A DNA stretch of 64,000 nucleotides from CAZJHX01 sp964545715. GTDB lineage: Bacteria > Myxococcota_A > UBA9042 > GCA-2863065. Shown one piece after another: positions 44,231 through 53,182 of this stretch. Positions within the stretch are counted from its first letter, which is position 1, and each line of letters opens with the position of its first letter. Under the pieces are notes generated by a model. The model did no database searches. It worked only from the letters and a program-made list of their open reading frames with translations, and had not been told where the DNA came from. A program made the position numbers and the translations under genes. The stretch is from the NCBI GenBank assembly GCA_964545715.1, contig CAZJHX010000018.1, positions 1 through 64,000 on the forward strand, written 5' to 3'.

Positions 44231-45640
44231 TTGGAGAGAGCACTTCTGAGTCGTAAGCGGATTTTCCTTACCACCGCGCCCTGGTCGTACGCATCGTTGG
44301 CCGGACGAGGGCCGACCCACGTCGGGCGTCAGATCAGACGCGACGTGTCAGGGCAGGGCGTGCTGCCGTCTCTGGGTCTGCATTATCTGGCGGCCGCGCT
44401 GGAGCTTCGCGGCGACAAAGTCGAGGTCATGGAAGGCTACGGCATGGCGGCCGAGGAGATGACTCGGCGTATCGCCATCTTCGCACCGGACGTCGTCGGC
44501 ATCACCGTCCAGACGCCCGTTTGGCCGGACGCGCGCCGCCTGATCACGTTGCTGCGCCAACGCCTGCCGCACACCAAGCTGGTGATCGGCGGCGCGCACG
44601 TAAACCTGCGCCACGAGCAGCTGTTGGAAGAGGCTCCCGAGCTGGACGCCGCGTTTGTCGGCGCCGGCGAGGACAGCTTCCCGGACTGGATCCACTCGCT
44701 GAACGGCGCCATGCCCCCGACTTTGGTCCCAGCGGCCAGCAAAGAGCGCGCGCTGGCCCACGAGCCCGGCTTCGCCACCCGCGTGCAAGGGCGCATCCCG
44801 TGGCACACCTACATCCCCAACCTGATGTTCGCCTGTCACAAGCGCTTCGCCACGTCCGTCTCCACGCTGGGCTGCGCCTCGTCCTGCTCGTTCTGCGGCC
44901 TGACGCGCCAGTTTCAGGGGCGTTGGACGCGGCCTGCGGAGTCGGTGCTGGAAGAGATGACCTACCTGTCGCAGGAGCGGCGCATCCGGGTCGTAAACTT
45001 CATGGACGACAACACGCTCTTCGCCCACGGCGGCGACGAGACCGATGAGCTGCTCGAAGAGATGATCCGCCGCAAGCTCGACATCGAGTGGACCATCTAC
45101 ATGAACAACTTCGACATCGACGACCGCCGGCTGCGCCTGATGAAGCGCGCCGGGTGCCGTCGCACCCTGATCCTGGTGGAGAGCGGCTCGCAGCGCGTGG
45201 CCAACATCGCTCACGGCAAAGAGATCTCCCTGGACTCGATCGCGCGCACCGTGCGCCGGGTCGACGCTGCCGGCATCGAGGCCTGCGCGCGCTTTCAGAT
45301 CGGCTTTGCCAGCGAGACGTGGGACGACGCGATGGAGTCGATCCGGTTCTCCGAGGAGCTGCCGCTGGCGCTGGCGTCGTTTGTCAAGACCCTGATCCTG
45401 CCCGGCAGCATGATCGCCAAGCGCGCCCTGCGAGCCGGGCGTGCCGCCACCGAAGACGATCGATGGAGCTACTATGGTCGCCCGGTCCCGCCGGACGCGA
45501 TGACCGCCACGGAGCAGGAGGCGTTGGTGAAGCTGGGGGTTCGCAGCTTCGCGCGCAAGCAGCTGGTGACCGGCCGCCTGTTCAGGATGCCGCTGCCGCT
45601 GCACATCGCGCGCCGGGTGCTGGTCGATGGCACGGAATAG
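44231..45640 (+). CDS. B12-binding-domain radical SAM enzyme
   Basis: 469 residues (start TTG at 44231, or CTG at 44246 by ribosome-site placement). The N-terminal 130 residues follow the cobalamin-binding fold (LGLHYLAAALELRGDKVEVME ... VVGITVQTPVWPDA ... LVIGGAHVNL, then FVGAGEDSF), though a DxHxxG base-off motif is not seen. The radical SAM cluster motif GCASSCSFCG (CxxxCxxC) is at about 216-225, followed by NFMDDNTLF and VESGSQRV. Family members methylate unreactive carbons or rearrange substrates. First gene of the plus-strand half, overlapping the next gene by 14 bases. Confidence 0.9.
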   Translation: MERALLSRKRIFLTTAPWSYASLAGRGPTHVGRQIRRDVSGQGVLPSLGLHYLAAALELRGDKVEVMEGYGMAAEEMTRRIAIFAPDVVGITVQTPVWPDARRLITLLRQRLPHTKLVIGGAHVNLRHEQLLEEAPELDAAFVGAGEDSFPDWIHSLNGAMPPTLVPAASKERALAHEPGFATRVQGRIPWHTYIPNLMFACHKRFATSVSTLGCASSCSFCGLTRQFQGRWTRPAESVLEEMTYLSQERRIRVVNFMDDNTLFAHGGDETDELLEEMIRRKLDIEWTIYMNNFDIDDRRLRLMKRAGCRRTLILVESGSQRVANIAHGKEISLDSIARTVRRVDAAGIEACARFQIGFASETWDDAMESIRFSEELPLALASFVKTLILPGSMIAKRALRAGRAATEDDRWSYYGRPVPPDAMTATEQEALVKLGVRSFARKQLVTGRLFRMPLPLHIARRVLVDGTE

Positions 45641-46625
45641 CGTGCCGGTCACGGTCATCGTGCCGGTCAAGAACGGCGCTCGGACGCTGGCAGCCTGCCT
45701 TGAAGGGCTGTGCGCTCAGGTCGGTCCCGACGACGAGATTCTGGTGGTCAACGATCATTCCACCGACGAGACCGCGACAGTCGCCGCACGCTTCTCCGTG
45801 CGCCTTCTGGCATGTCCGCCTGGCCGAACCGGGGCCGCTGCCGCCCGAAATGTGGGCGCCGCCGCTGCACGCGGTGACGTGCTGGTCTTTATCGATGCCG
45901 ACGTGATCGCCGCGCCGGGCAGCCTCTCGCACCTGCTGGCGCCCCTGTCCGGCGAGCCGGCCGCCGCTGTCGGCTGCTACGACGGCGGGGATCGCGCGCT
46001 GGGGCTATGGTCTCGCGTCAAGAACACCACGATTCGGGTGCGTCACCGGCGCTCGGGGCGCAGCATCCGCTGGTTCTGGACGGCGTTTGGCGCCGTGCGT
46101 CGCGCCGCCTTCGAGGCCGTCGGCGGCTTTGACGAGGCCCACTTCGCAAGCGCCACCGTCGAGGACATGGATCTGGGCTTTCGGCTGACGGCCCAGGGCT
46201 TCGGTATCGTGCAGGTGTTCGAGTCCGTGGTTCATCACCGTCACCGCTTCGACGCGTTGTCGCTGGTGCGCAACGACTACAAGAAGAGCCGCGACTGGGC
46301 CCGCCTCATGGCGCGCTCCGGCTGGGGGCTGGCGCAGGACCACTCCTCCACACATCCAAGCGAGGCGGCCGCGCTGCTGTGCTCCATCACGGCGCTAGCG
46401 GGCGTCGCAACCCTGCCGTTGATCCCAGTCGGTCCGGCCCTGGCTGTCACCGGGCTGGCGGGCCTGGCGACCTTGCTGCGCGACGAGCTTTCGGTGGTCG
46501 CTGCAGAAGGAGCCCCGACGGATCTCGTGACCTACCTCGCGGTGCGCGCCGCGCTGTATCCGGTCGCCGCAACTGGCGCGTTTGTCGGTGGCGCAGGCGG
46601 CCTGCTGGAGCGCAGCGGACGATGA
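45627..46625 (+). CDS. Family 2 glycosyltransferase
   Basis: 332 residues from the ATG at 45627, which overlaps the previous gene; a GTG at 45642 is another option. GT-A signatures: VTVIVPVKNGARTLAACLEGL, DEILVVNDHSTDET, GAAAARNVGAAAARGDVLVFIDADV (DAD metal site) and AFGAVRRAAFEAVGGFDEAHFASATVEDMDLGFRL. C-terminal helices (about 240-325) suggest membrane association. Its stop is overlapped by the next gene as ATGA. It and the GT2 at 40294 would add two sugars, or one sugar each, to a common acceptor. Confidence 0.9.
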   Translation: MARNSVPVTVIVPVKNGARTLAACLEGLCAQVGPDDEILVVNDHSTDETATVAARFSVRLLACPPGRTGAAAARNVGAAAARGDVLVFIDADVIAAPGSLSHLLAPLSGEPAAAVGCYDGGDRALGLWSRVKNTTIRVRHRRSGRSIRWFWTAFGAVRRAAFEAVGGFDEAHFASATVEDMDLGFRLTAQGFGIVQVFESVVHHRHRFDALSLVRNDYKKSRDWARLMARSGWGLAQDHSSTHPSEAAALLCSITALAGVATLPLIPVGPALAVTGLAGLATLLRDELSVVAAEGAPTDLVTYLAVRAALYPVAATGAFVGGAGGLLERSGR

Positions 46626-47740
46626 GCACCACACTTCAAGAGCTCAAGCACGCCGCCAACCTCGGCTATCGCATGGTGCGTCCCGTAGGCAACGGCCCGC
46701 TGCTGCTGGTCCAGTTCGTCACGTCACGCTGCAACGCCCACTGCGAGCACTGCTTCGACTGGGCGCGCCAGACGGACGAGAACGCCAAAAAGGACCTGTC
46801 ACTGGACGAGCTGACGCGCATCGCCAAGACGGCAAAGTCCACGTTCTTCGTGATCCTGACCGGCGGCGAGCCGTTTCTGCGGCGCGATATCGGCGACGTG
46901 ATCTCCGCGTGGGCGCATCATGCGCGCCCGCGCGTGCTGGCGCTGCCGACCAACGGCAGCCAGACCCAGAAGATCTGCGATGTCGTGGACCGGGTCGCGC
47001 CCACGCTGCCGTCCGACGTGTACTTGTCGATCAACGTCTCGCTGGACGGCCTCGGCCCGCTGCACGACGACATGCGCGGCACGCCCGGCTTGTTCGAGAA
47101 GGCGACCAATACCGTGCGTGGCCTGAGAGAGCTGACGCAAAAGCACGAGAATCTGGGCGTGGGCGTCGTCAGCGTCATGTCCAAGCGCAACCAGCATGAG
47201 ATGGAGGCCATCATGGACTTCGTCTTGGATGATCTGCAGCTGCCGATCTGGGCGCCGTTCTTGTGTCGCGGCAACCCGCGCGATATGTCCGCGCTGGAGG
47301 TCGATATCGAGCGCTACGAGGCGATCTGCGAGCGCTTCGAGGCGCGCATTTTGGACCACACCTATGCCGGGTACGGCGGCTTTGTGGCGGCGCGGCTCAA
47401 CTCCGCCAAGAACATCGCGCGCCGGTCCATTATCGCCCGCACCGTCCGCGAGCAGCGCCGCATCGTGCCGTGCTCAGCGGGGCGTCACAGCGCCGTCATC
47501 TACTCGGACGGCAACGTGCACTCTTGCGAGCTGCTGACCAACCCGATGGGCAACGTCCGCGAGTTCGACTACGACCTGACGCGGCTGTGGAAGTCCGAGC
47601 AGGCGTGCAAAGCGCGCGGCATCGTCGATACGACGCCCTGCGCCTGCACCCACGAGAACACCCTGACCACCAGCGTCGCGTATGCGTGGCGCCAGTGGCC
47701 GTCGATCATCCGCTGGACGTATGAGCTCGCCCGCGCCTGA
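46622..47740 (+). CDS. Radical SAM/SPASM enzyme
   Basis: 372 residues from the ATG at 46622 (ATGA overlap). Core motif SRCNAHCEHCFDWARQTD (CxxxCxxC at about 38-45), then ILTGGEPFLRRDI and SINVSLDGLG. The C-terminal SPASM-like half has CSAGRHSAVIYSDGNVHSCEL and CACTHEN, giving at least four further Cys for a second cluster. SPASM enzymes modify peptides, proteins or sugars. The carbohydrate context here favours a sugar or lipid substrate, but this is inference. It overlaps the desaturase by 20 bases. Confidence 0.88.
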   Translation: MSTTLQELKHAANLGYRMVRPVGNGPLLLVQFVTSRCNAHCEHCFDWARQTDENAKKDLSLDELTRIAKTAKSTFFVILTGGEPFLRRDIGDVISAWAHHARPRVLALPTNGSQTQKICDVVDRVAPTLPSDVYLSINVSLDGLGPLHDDMRGTPGLFEKATNTVRGLRELTQKHENLGVGVVSVMSKRNQHEMEAIMDFVLDDLQLPIWAPFLCRGNPRDMSALEVDIERYEAICERFEARILDHTYAGYGGFVAARLNSAKNIARRSIIARTVREQRRIVPCSAGRHSAVIYSDGNVHSCELLTNPMGNVREFDYDLTRLWKSEQACKARGIVDTTPCACTHENTLTTSVAYAWRQWPSIIRWTYELARA

Positions 47741-48683
47741 CGACCGCCGCCTGACCAAGGACGAGCTGCGGCGGCTGAGCCAAATCCGGCCCGGCCGAAT
47801 CGCCGTAGAGCTGTCCCTGTGTTGGGCGTTGATCATCGGGCTGATCCAGGTGGGGATTTCGGTGGGCTTGTGGGCGTGGCTGCCGTGCATCCTGCTGCTG
47901 GGTTGCCTGCAGAACCAGCTGATCTTGTGGACGCACGAGGGCGGCCACTGCAGCCTCCATCGCGACCGCCGCAAAAACGACATCCTGGGCGACGCGCTGG
48001 TGGCCGGACCCATGGGCATCACGCTGGACAGCTATCGTTGGCACCATGGCGTGCACCACAAATACCTGGGCGATCCCAACAAGGAGATCGAGCTCAGCGC
48101 CTTCTTCTGCATCCGCGGCCGCCAGCTGTTTGTTCATATGGCGCGCCACCTCTTCGGCGTGGTGGCCTACACGGTCATCTTTCGCCGCCAGCGCCACTCG
48201 GGTCCCAAGTCCAAGATCGAGCCGCCGCCGCCCCGCTCCATGCCAGCGTGGATCGGCTTTCTCAGCGTCAACGCCGCGCTCTTTGCCATGTGCGCGCTGC
48301 AGGGCGCCTGGTACCTGTACTTCGTGCTGTGGGTCGCGCCGCTCTTCACGCTGGCGATCATGATCAGCAACTTTCGCACGATCGTGGAGCACCAGCCGTC
48401 CAGCGACGTCTGCGACAAGGGCATGGAGTATCCGGTGCCGCCCATCGTTCGTATTGTCGACGCGCACCCCATCGAGCGCTATCTGGTCGCGCCGGTCGGC
48501 TTCTACTACCACTACGAGCACCACCTGTACCCGGGCATTCCATACTGCAACCTGCCGGAGGTGCGCCGGATTCTGACGGAGCGAGGCCACTACGATGCGC
48601 TGCCGATGGTCCGGTCAAAGGGCTTTGTGCGCACGATCTGGGCGCTGTCGACCAAATCGGGCTATGGGGTGCCGGTGCCTTAG
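47721..48683 (+). CDS. Membrane fatty acid desaturase
   Basis: 320 residues from the ATG at 47721. The three histidine boxes are HEGGH (first), HHGVHH (second) and HYEHH (third), which bind the di-iron centre. Hydrophobic segments lie around residues 34-70, 130-150 and 170-200, between box pairs. Related enzymes introduce a double bond or hydroxyl into a lipid acyl chain at the membrane. As the last gene of the plus-strand half, it indicates that the product of the cluster includes a lipid. Confidence 0.9.
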   Translation: MSSPAPDDRRLTKDELRRLSQIRPGRIAVELSLCWALIIGLIQVGISVGLWAWLPCILLLGCLQNQLILWTHEGGHCSLHRDRRKNDILGDALVAGPMGITLDSYRWHHGVHHKYLGDPNKEIELSAFFCIRGRQLFVHMARHLFGVVAYTVIFRRQRHSGPKSKIEPPPPRSMPAWIGFLSVNAALFAMCALQGAWYLYFVLWVAPLFTLAIMISNFRTIVEHQPSSDVCDKGMEYPVPPIVRIVDAHPIERYLVAPVGFYYHYEHHLYPGIPYCNLPEVRRILTERGHYDALPMVRSKGFVRTIWALSTKSGYGVPVP

Positions 48684-48688
48684 AAATT

Positions 48689-49960
48689 TTACACACTGGT
48701 TGTGTCTCTGGGCTTCGGGCGCTGCTGGCCAAAGGCGCGGGTGCCCAGCGTGCCCAGCGTGATCAGCACCGACGTCAGCTCGCCGCGGTCCGGCTTTGGG
48801 GGCTTGCCGGCGGCCATGCGGCCCAGCTGTTGGGCGTACCAGGTGACCTCCAGCATGGCGCGCGCGTCGATAGCCTTGATGCCGACCTTGAGGCGCCGGA
48901 CCTTGGAGACGAAGTCCTCGCCCGCAAGGATGCGCGACGCCAAATCGGGCTCGATCGCCAGCGGGCGCGCCAGGCCGATCAAATCCGTTGCGCCGCTCTG
49001 TACGGCCTGGGTCATGCCGGCCGCCGTGCGAAAGCCGCCAGTGACCGCCAGCGGGATCGGGGCCAGCGCGCGCACCTTCTCCGCATACTCCAAGAAGTAC
49101 GCCTCCCGCTTTCGGGTGCTGTCCTTCATGCGGCGGCCGGACATGGCCGGGCTCTCGTAGTTGCCGCCGGAGATCTCCAGCAGGTCCAGGCTCGCTTCGG
49201 TGATCGCGCTCACGACGTCCAGCGACTCCTCTTCGGTGAAGCCGCCGCGCTGGAAGTCCGCCGAGTTCAGCTTCACGCCCACTGGAAAGTCGGGGCCCAC
49301 CTCAGCGCGGATGGCCCCAAACAGCTCCAGCAGAAAGCGCATGCGCGCGGTCGGGCTGCCACCCCAGCCGTCCGTGCGCTGGTTGTGCAGCGGCGACAAG
49401 AACTGGTTGACCAGATAGCCGTGCGCGCCGTGGATCTGGACTCCCGTGAAGCCGGCTGATCGGGCGACGCCCGCCGTCGTGGCAAACCGCTGGATGATGT
49501 CCTGAATCTCCCGCTCTTCCAGCGCGCGCGGCGTGGCGAACATACTGCGCATCTTGGGGCCCAGCGGGATGGCCGACGGGGCGACCGGCTGGGATGAGAG
49601 CGCCCGCGGGGACTGCTTGCCCGGGTGATTGAGCTGCATCCAGCAGTGCGTGTTGTCCGCCGACCCGGCGGCCGCCCAGGCCTTCAGCGCGTCCAGGTGG
49701 CGGTCGTCCTGCACGATCACGTTGCGCGGCTCACCCAGCGCGGTCGAGTCGATCATGACGTTGCCCGTGACCAGCAGCCCGGTGCCGCCTCGTGCCCACG
49801 TCTCGTAGAGCCGCGGCAGGCCCGGACGCGGCGCGCCATCACGCTTTCCCAGCGTCTCGCTCATGGCGGACTTCATGAAGCGGTTCTTAAGCGTGGCGCC
49901 ACAGGGGAGCGTCAGCGGGCGGCCCAACACGTCGGATGCGGAAGACATGTGCGCGAGCAT
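48689..49960 (-). CDS. Old-yellow-enzyme family NADH:flavin oxidoreductase
   Basis: 423 residues; an ATG at 49948 is an alternative start. FMN-binding TIM barrel with family motifs: LTLPCGATLKNRFMKSAMSE, LNHPGKQSPR, GFTGVQIHGAHGYLVNQFLSP, HNQRTDGWGGSPTARMRFLLE and DLIGLARPLAIEPDL. The barrel core is complete. There is no C-terminal iron-sulfur/FAD extension of the 2,4-dienoyl-CoA reductase type. It reduces an activated C=C bond; the substrate is unknown. Convergent with the desaturase (5-base gap) and divergent from the transporter. Confidence 0.9.
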   Translation of the reverse strand: MLAHMSSASDVLGRPLTLPCGATLKNRFMKSAMSETLGKRDGAPRPGLPRLYETWARGGTGLLVTGNVMIDSTALGEPRNVIVQDDRHLDALKAWAAAGSADNTHCWMQLNHPGKQSPRALSSQPVAPSAIPLGPKMRSMFATPRALEEREIQDIIQRFATTAGVARSAGFTGVQIHGAHGYLVNQFLSPLHNQRTDGWGGSPTARMRFLLELFGAIRAEVGPDFPVGVKLNSADFQRGGFTEEESLDVVSAITEASLDLLEISGGNYESPAMSGRRMKDSTRKREAYFLEYAEKVRALAPIPLAVTGGFRTAAGMTQAVQSGATDLIGLARPLAIEPDLASRILAGEDFVSKVRRLKVGIKAIDARAMLEVTWYAQQLGRMAAGKPPKPDRGELTSVLITLGTLGTRAFGQQRPKPRDTTSV

Positions 49961-50036
49961 AGCGCGTCCCGCCGCTGAATTGACCAGTCAGTCGGCGCTG
50001 CGTAGCCTGCTCGTGCACTTGGCACTTCCTTCACCG

Positions 50037-51356
50037 ATGCGCCTGTTCGCCGCGCCGCCCGACGGTGCGCCGCTGCCTCCCGATCAGGTTGACGCCACCT
50101 ATCGCCACTGGCGCCTGCGCACCATGAGCGGGATCTTCACCGGCTACGCGGTCTTCTACTTCTGCCGCAAGAACCTGTCGGTGGCGATGCCGATCATGGC
50201 CGAGTCGGGGTACGACACCGAGCAGCTGGGCTGGCTGCTGACCGGGACGTCGATCGCGTACGGCGTGTCCAAGCTGGTCAACGGCGTGCTGGGAGACCGG
50301 GCCAACGTGCGCCTGTTCATGGCGCTGGGGCTCATGATGTCGGCGGTGGCCAACGTGCTCTTCGGCCTGTCCAGCGCGCTGTGGCTGCTGGCGCTGGTCT
50401 GGATCGCCAACGGGTGGTTTCAGGGGATGGGCTGGCCCGCCTGCGCGCGCTCTCTCACCCAGTGGTACAGCCCCGGCGAGCGGGGCACCTGGTGGGGGAT
50501 CTGGAACGCGTCGCACCAGGTCGGGGGGGCGATCATCCTGGCGTCGGGCGGCTGGATCGCCAAGCACATGGGCTGGCGCATGACCTTCTTTCTGCCCGCG
50601 GTGATCGGGGCGCTGGTCGCGCTGGCGCTGCTGCGCTGGCTGCGGGACCGGCCCGAAGAGCTGGGTTTGCCGCCGGTCGAGCAGTGGCGTGGTGAGGCGC
50701 CTGAGCAGCCGGCCGGCCCCAAGCCCGACTGGCGCCGGCAGCTGATCGATCACGTGCTGTGCAACCGCTACATCTGGTACCTGTCGCTGGCCAACTTCTG
50801 CGTCTACATCGTGCGGTTCGGCGCCATGGATTGGGCGCCGACGTTTCTGGTCCAGGCCAAGGGCGCCGACCCCGTGGTGTCGGGGGCGATCACCGCCAGC
50901 TTCGAGGTGGCGGGCATCGCCGGCGCGTTTGCGGCCGGGTACGCGTCAGACCGCTTCTTTGGCGGGCGTCGCGGGCCGGTCAGCGTGCTGTACATGGCGG
51001 CGCTGTTGTTTGCGGTGTTCGAGTTCTGGGTTACGCCGCCCGGCCATCCCTGGCTGGACGCGGCGGCGCTCGGCGCGGTCGGCTTTCTGGTGTACGGCCC
51101 GCAGATGCTCGTGGGTGTGGCAGCCGCTGACTTCGCGCCCAAAGACGCGGCGGCAACGGCAACGGGGTTTACCGGCATGTTCGGCTATCTTGGCGGCGCG
51201 GTGTCCGGTGTCGGCACGGGCTGGCTGGTCAAGCATTACGGCTGGGACGGCGGCTTCATGTTGTTCATCGGCGCCACGGTCGTCGGTATGCTGCTGTTCG
51301 CGCTGACCTGGAACGCGCGGGCCGCGGTCTGTGAGCCGGCGAGCAAACCTCACTGA
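50037..51356 (+). CDS. OPA-family MFS transporter (sugar phosphate type)
   Basis: 439 residues from the ATG at 50037; upstream in-frame codons are not supported. Twelve membrane segments. TM1 region SGIFTGYAVFYFCRKNLSVAMPIM is typical of the organophosphate:phosphate antiporter family (GlpT, UhpT), with Arg-Lys in the middle of the block. Then LLTGTSIAYGVSKLVNGVLGDR and WIANGWFQGMGWPACARSLTQWYSPGERGTWWGIWN. Family members exchange a phosphorylated solute for phosphate. The exact substrate cannot be told. Confidence 0.9.
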   Translation: MRLFAAPPDGAPLPPDQVDATYRHWRLRTMSGIFTGYAVFYFCRKNLSVAMPIMAESGYDTEQLGWLLTGTSIAYGVSKLVNGVLGDRANVRLFMALGLMMSAVANVLFGLSSALWLLALVWIANGWFQGMGWPACARSLTQWYSPGERGTWWGIWNASHQVGGAIILASGGWIAKHMGWRMTFFLPAVIGALVALALLRWLRDRPEELGLPPVEQWRGEAPEQPAGPKPDWRRQLIDHVLCNRYIWYLSLANFCVYIVRFGAMDWAPTFLVQAKGADPVVSGAITASFEVAGIAGAFAAGYASDRFFGGRRGPVSVLYMAALLFAVFEFWVTPPGHPWLDAAALGAVGFLVYGPQMLVGVAAADFAPKDAAATATGFTGMFGYLGGAVSGVGTGWLVKHYGWDGGFMLFIGATVVGMLLFALTWNARAAVCEPASKPH

Positions 51357-51362
51357 TCCGGC

Positions 51363-51368
51363 TATACT
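51363..51368 (+). promoter_or_regulatory. TATACT -10-like element right before a start codon
   Basis: TATACT ends 6 bases before the ATG at 51375, and there is no Shine-Dalgarno. If it is a real -10 box, the transcript is nearly leaderless. No clear -35 is visible. Confidence 0.3.
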
Positions 51369-51374
51369 CCCGCT

Positions 51375-52487
51375 ATGAAATCGCTTGTTGTCTGTCTGCT
51401 GACGGCCGGCGCCCTGGCGGCGCTCGGATGCTCTGACTCAACGGCCGAAGCCGGCATGACCAGCTCCAACCCACCTGGGTCGACAGGCGACGTCGAGGAG
51501 CCGCCGGCGGACGGAGAAGCGCCTGCGGGCGACGCCGGCACCCAGATGGGCAGCGACGCCGAGCAATCGAAGTCCGAGACCACCGTAGCGGAGGGCGACA
51601 CGGCTCAGCCGCAGGGCGACGCGGCTAACCCGCCGATCGAGGAGGACGGCTGCCTGGCGGTCGTGATCTGCCTCACCGGGTGCGCGGCCGATCTGGCCTG
51701 CGAAGCCGGCTGCATGGCCGCGGGCAGCGATCACGCGCTTGCTCTGCTGCAGGCGGCGGCGCCGTGCTTCGGTGACGATGACGGGGTCAGCTCGGATGAG
51801 TGCGTCGACAAGATCCTGGCCTGCATCGATCCGTCCGGTCCGGACGCGTGCGGCGCGGTGTTCGAGTGCACTATGGCGTGCGGCGGCTCGGAGGGGCCGC
51901 TGTGCATGTTCGAGTGCCTGCACGGCGGCACGGTCGCCGCGGCCGAAGAGGCGTGGCACGTCATCGAGTGCCTGCAGGCGGACAAGGACGGCAACGATGG
52001 CTGCACCGAGCCCGTGCTGGGCTGCCTGGCGCCCACCGGGACCGAGGGCTGCATCGGCGTGACCACTTGTATGCAGGGCTGCGGCGGGGACAGCGAGGGG
52101 CCCGACTGCTTGTTCGAGTGCCTGAAACAGGGCTCCGCCGACGGCGCCGCGCAGGCGATGGCCGCTCAGTCGTGCTGGGGCGGTGGCGACGACGGGACCG
52201 AGGACGTCTGCATCGACGCGCTGGTCGCCTGCTTCGACCCGGCGGGCGACGGCGACTGCAAGGCCGTCGGGGCCTGCCTGAAGGGCTGCGTGCCCGAAAA
52301 GGACAAGGGGCCGGATCTGGCGTGCGCGGGCGAGTGCATGAAGACCATGTCCGTTCAGGGTTTGAAGGACTTTCTGGTCGTGAACAAGTGCGAGGACAAG
52401 TGCAAGGCGGACTGCGATGACGACGCGGTCTGCGAGAGCCTCTGTGTGGCGGCAAACTGCGGCGCTGCCGTGGCCGCGTGTCAGTGA
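51375..52487 (+). CDS. Cys-rich lipoprotein with Cx5Cx3C-Cx3C modules
   Basis: 370 residues. Signal with lipobox AALGCS, a roughly 60-residue linker (Gly/Asp/Glu/Ala-rich), then four modules of Cx5Cx3C-x5-11-Cx3C (beginning CLAVVIC, CGAVFEC, CIGVTTC, CKAVGAC), separated by Cys-containing helices such as CVDKILACIDPSGPDAC. The repeat differs from the CX6CX9CX6C unit at 2907 but has the same flavour of small disulfide-bridged helical hairpins. Ends CVAANCGAAVAACQ. Function unknown. Its TGA overlaps a GTG that may start the DUF924 gene. Confidence 0.85.
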   Translation: MKSLVVCLLTAGALAALGCSDSTAEAGMTSSNPPGSTGDVEEPPADGEAPAGDAGTQMGSDAEQSKSETTVAEGDTAQPQGDAANPPIEEDGCLAVVICLTGCAADLACEAGCMAAGSDHALALLQAAAPCFGDDDGVSSDECVDKILACIDPSGPDACGAVFECTMACGGSEGPLCMFECLHGGTVAAAEEAWHVIECLQADKDGNDGCTEPVLGCLAPTGTEGCIGVTTCMQGCGGDSEGPDCLFECLKQGSADGAAQAMAAQSCWGGGDDGTEDVCIDALVACFDPAGDGDCKAVGACLKGCVPEKDKGPDLACAGECMKTMSVQGLKDFLVVNKCEDKCKADCDDDAVCESLCVAANCGAAVAACQ

Positions 52488-53182
52488 CAGGGCCCGCCGC
52501 CCGCACCTGGGACCGTCTGGTCTTAGGCGGCGCCCGGCGCAGACCCGGCGTGCTGGACCAGCCGGAGGACGTGCTGCGCTTTTGGTTTGGGCGCGTGCCC
52601 GGGCCGCGTTTCGGCCTGGCGGACACGCTGTGGCTGCCGACGCGCATTCCGTGTTGGGGCGGTCACTGGGCGCGCCGCGTGCTCGACGTCGATCAGCTGA
52701 TTCGGACCTATTTCGGCGACACGCATCGGCTTGCTGCAGAGGGGGCGCTGGACCATTGGACCGACACCGCTGAGGGGCGCCTGGCGCTGATCATCGTGCT
52801 GGACCAGCTCAGCCGCAATCTGTACCGGGGCACCCCGGACGCCTTTGCCCAGGACCAAAAGGCGCTGCCGCTGGTCGAGCGGGCCCTGCGGCTCAAAGAC
52901 GACCAGGTCTTCAATCCGTTGGCGCGCTCACTGTTCTACCTGCCTTTGATGCATCACGAGGATCTGACGCTGCTGGACCGCTGCGTGGCGCTGTACGAAG
53001 CGGCGCATGCCGACGCCTGGGGCATCCCCAAAATCGTGCTCAAGGTGGAGCTGACCTCGGGGCGTCGCCATCGGGACATCGTGCGCCGCTTTGGCCGCTA
53101 CCCGCACCGCAACGAGATTCTGGGCCGCGAGTCGACCGACGAAGAAGTCGAGTTCTTGAAGCAGCCGTTTTCGACCTTCTGA
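52484..53182 (+). CDS. DUF924 family protein
   Basis: 232 residues from the GTG at 52484 (GTGA overlap with the previous stop); an in-frame GTG two codons upstream is the alternative. Motifs of DUF924: VLRFWFGR, then LDQLSRNLYRGTPDAFAQD, ARSLFYLPLMHHEDLTLLDRC, HRDIVRRFGRYPHRNEILGRESTDEEVEFL. All-helical TPR-like fold. The family is widespread and of unknown biochemical role. Ends in a TGA immediately followed by the TAG of the gene on the other strand. Confidence 0.92.
   Translation: MTGPAARTWDRLVLGGARRRPGVLDQPEDVLRFWFGRVPGPRFGLADTLWLPTRIPCWGGHWARRVLDVDQLIRTYFGDTHRLAAEGALDHWTDTAEGRLALIIVLDQLSRNLYRGTPDAFAQDQKALPLVERALRLKDDQVFNPLARSLFYLPLMHHEDLTLLDRCVALYEAAHADAWGIPKIVLKVELTSGRRHRDIVRRFGRYPHRNEILGRESTDEEVEFLKQPFSTF

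Noticed and set aside
48691..48705. ACACA/TGTGT hairpin as terminator between desaturase and OYE genes
   Set aside because: Only 5-bp stem, inside the end of the OYE coding sequence, no T-run.
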